Source: CAZVAO01 sp964625175 (GTDB lineage: Bacteria > Bacillota > UBA994 > PWPR01). From it: a stretch of 5,155 nt of DNA. The notes beneath the pieces are model-generated. The model ran no database searches, had not been told where the DNA came from, and saw only the letters and a list, made by a program, of their open reading frames with translations. Shown piece after piece: positions 4,599 through 5,155 of this stretch. The translations under genes and the position numbers were made by a program. Within the stretch, counting starts at the first letter, position 1. Each line of letters starts with the position of its first letter. Location of the stretch: NCBI GenBank assembly GCA_964625175.1, contig CAZVAO010000130.1, positions 1 through 5,155 on the forward strand. Direction: 5' to 3'.

Positions 4599-5155
4599 AT
4601 GGATACACTCGGAACTTGGATTGCCGCAATCGGTACATTAGCAATCATGTCTTTCGCTTGGGGTGAAAACCCTTTATACCGTGCTTTTGAGCACATCTTT
4701 GTTGGCGTTGCCGCAGGTCATGGTTTTGTCTTAGCTTGGGCGAACCTTCAAAGTAGTGTTTTTACCCCTGTTAAAGATGGAACCTATATACCGCTGATCT
4801 TTGTTTTCCTTGGCTTACTCCTTTATTCCAGATTCTTCAAAGGCTATTCTTGGGTATCACGCTACCCCATGTCTGTATTAGTCGGTATCGGAACTGGTTT
4901 AACTCTACGAGGAACCATAGGATCTCAGTTAGTAGAACAGATTCAAGCTACAATGCTTCCCTTAAACTCATTTGACAACATTGTTATGGTAGTCGGTACT
5001 ATTACAACGCTTATGTTCTTCTTCTTTACGGCGAAAAAACAGTACAAGCTCTTAAGTGGCTCTGCACAAATTGGTCGTTATGTTATGATGATTGCATTTG
5101 GTGCCACATTTGGGAACACCATTCTTGGTCGTATGAGTATGATGATTGGTCGTGT
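4599..5155 (+). CDS. Membrane protein D of the operon, polytopic (3' end outside window)
   Basis: An open frame with no stop before the window edge: ATG 4599, 185 codons plus two bases. The ribosome binding site GAGGGGG (4584-4590) lies within the end of gene C, 8 bases before the ATG; C's stop TAA (4596-4598) abuts the ATG. About six hydrophobic segments are visible: residues 5-21, 32-49, 62-79, 89-106, 126-144 and 160-183. Distinctive parts are ENPLYRAFEHIFVGVAAGHG (23-42), with charged residues entering helix 2; RFFKGYSWVSRYPMSVLVG (78-96); and AFGATFGNTILGRMSMMIGR (166-185), a glycine-rich helix with two arginines. These look like conserved sites of a transport or scaffold protein, but I do not recognise a characterised family. 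Loops are short except 107-125, so most of the protein lies in the membrane. It is probably a partner of A, B and C. Confidence 0.85.
   Translation, partial: MDTLGTWIAAIGTLAIMSFAWGENPLYRAFEHIFVGVAAGHGFVLAWANLQSSVFTPVKDGTYIPLIFVFLGLLLYSRFFKGYSWVSRYPMSVLVGIGTGLTLRGTIGSQLVEQIQATMLPLNSFDNIVMVVGTITTLMFFFFTAKKQYKLLSGSAQIGRYVMMIAFGATFGNTILGRMSMMIGR

Overview
The window looks like chromosomal DNA from a low-G+C Gram-positive bacterium (Firmicutes, plausibly Clostridia or Negativicutes). Ribosome binding sites are strong and G-rich (AGGAGGTGA, AAAGGGGG, GGGGAGG, GAGGGGG), there are two well-supported TTG starts, base composition is moderately AT-rich, and the intergenic DNA is very AT-rich. I cannot assign a genus from sequence alone. 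There is no rRNA, tRNA, CRISPR array or insertion sequence. One run of exactly 100 N (3370-3469) is an assembly gap inside a gene.

Layout. (1) Positions 1-770, + strand: the C-terminal part of a GNAT acetyltransferase, then a small P-loop kinase-like ATPase 11 bases downstream, probably in one transcript. (2) Positions 771-2208: a strong hairpin terminator lies between converging genes, followed on the - strand by a 12-helix major facilitator transporter. (3) Positions 2209-2557: a 349-base divergent regulatory region. It holds a likely transporter promoter overlapped by a palindrome, two candidate + strand promoters, a 7-bp inverted repeat with arms centred 21 bases apart, and a structured leader with an orphan Shine-Dalgarno sequence. 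(4) Positions 2558-5155, + strand: four tightly packed genes, the last running off the edge. All encode membrane proteins of unknown function: A (258 aa, possibly DUF6754), B (multi-helix, interrupted by the gap), C (272 aa, helix, large domain, helix) and D (at least 185 aa, about six helices, no stop inside the window).

The most interesting part is the A-B-C-D operon with its leader. The spacing (15 and 16 bases, then a TAAATG stop/start junction) and a good ribosome binding site on every gene suggest the four proteins are made together, probably as one membrane complex. The positive-inside rule puts the soluble domain of A in the cytoplasm and that of C outside, with B and D as polytopic partners. 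No catalytic motif that I know is visible, so the function is open. From memory, and unchecked, sequences like these occur as a conserved group in several bacterial phyla without an assigned role.
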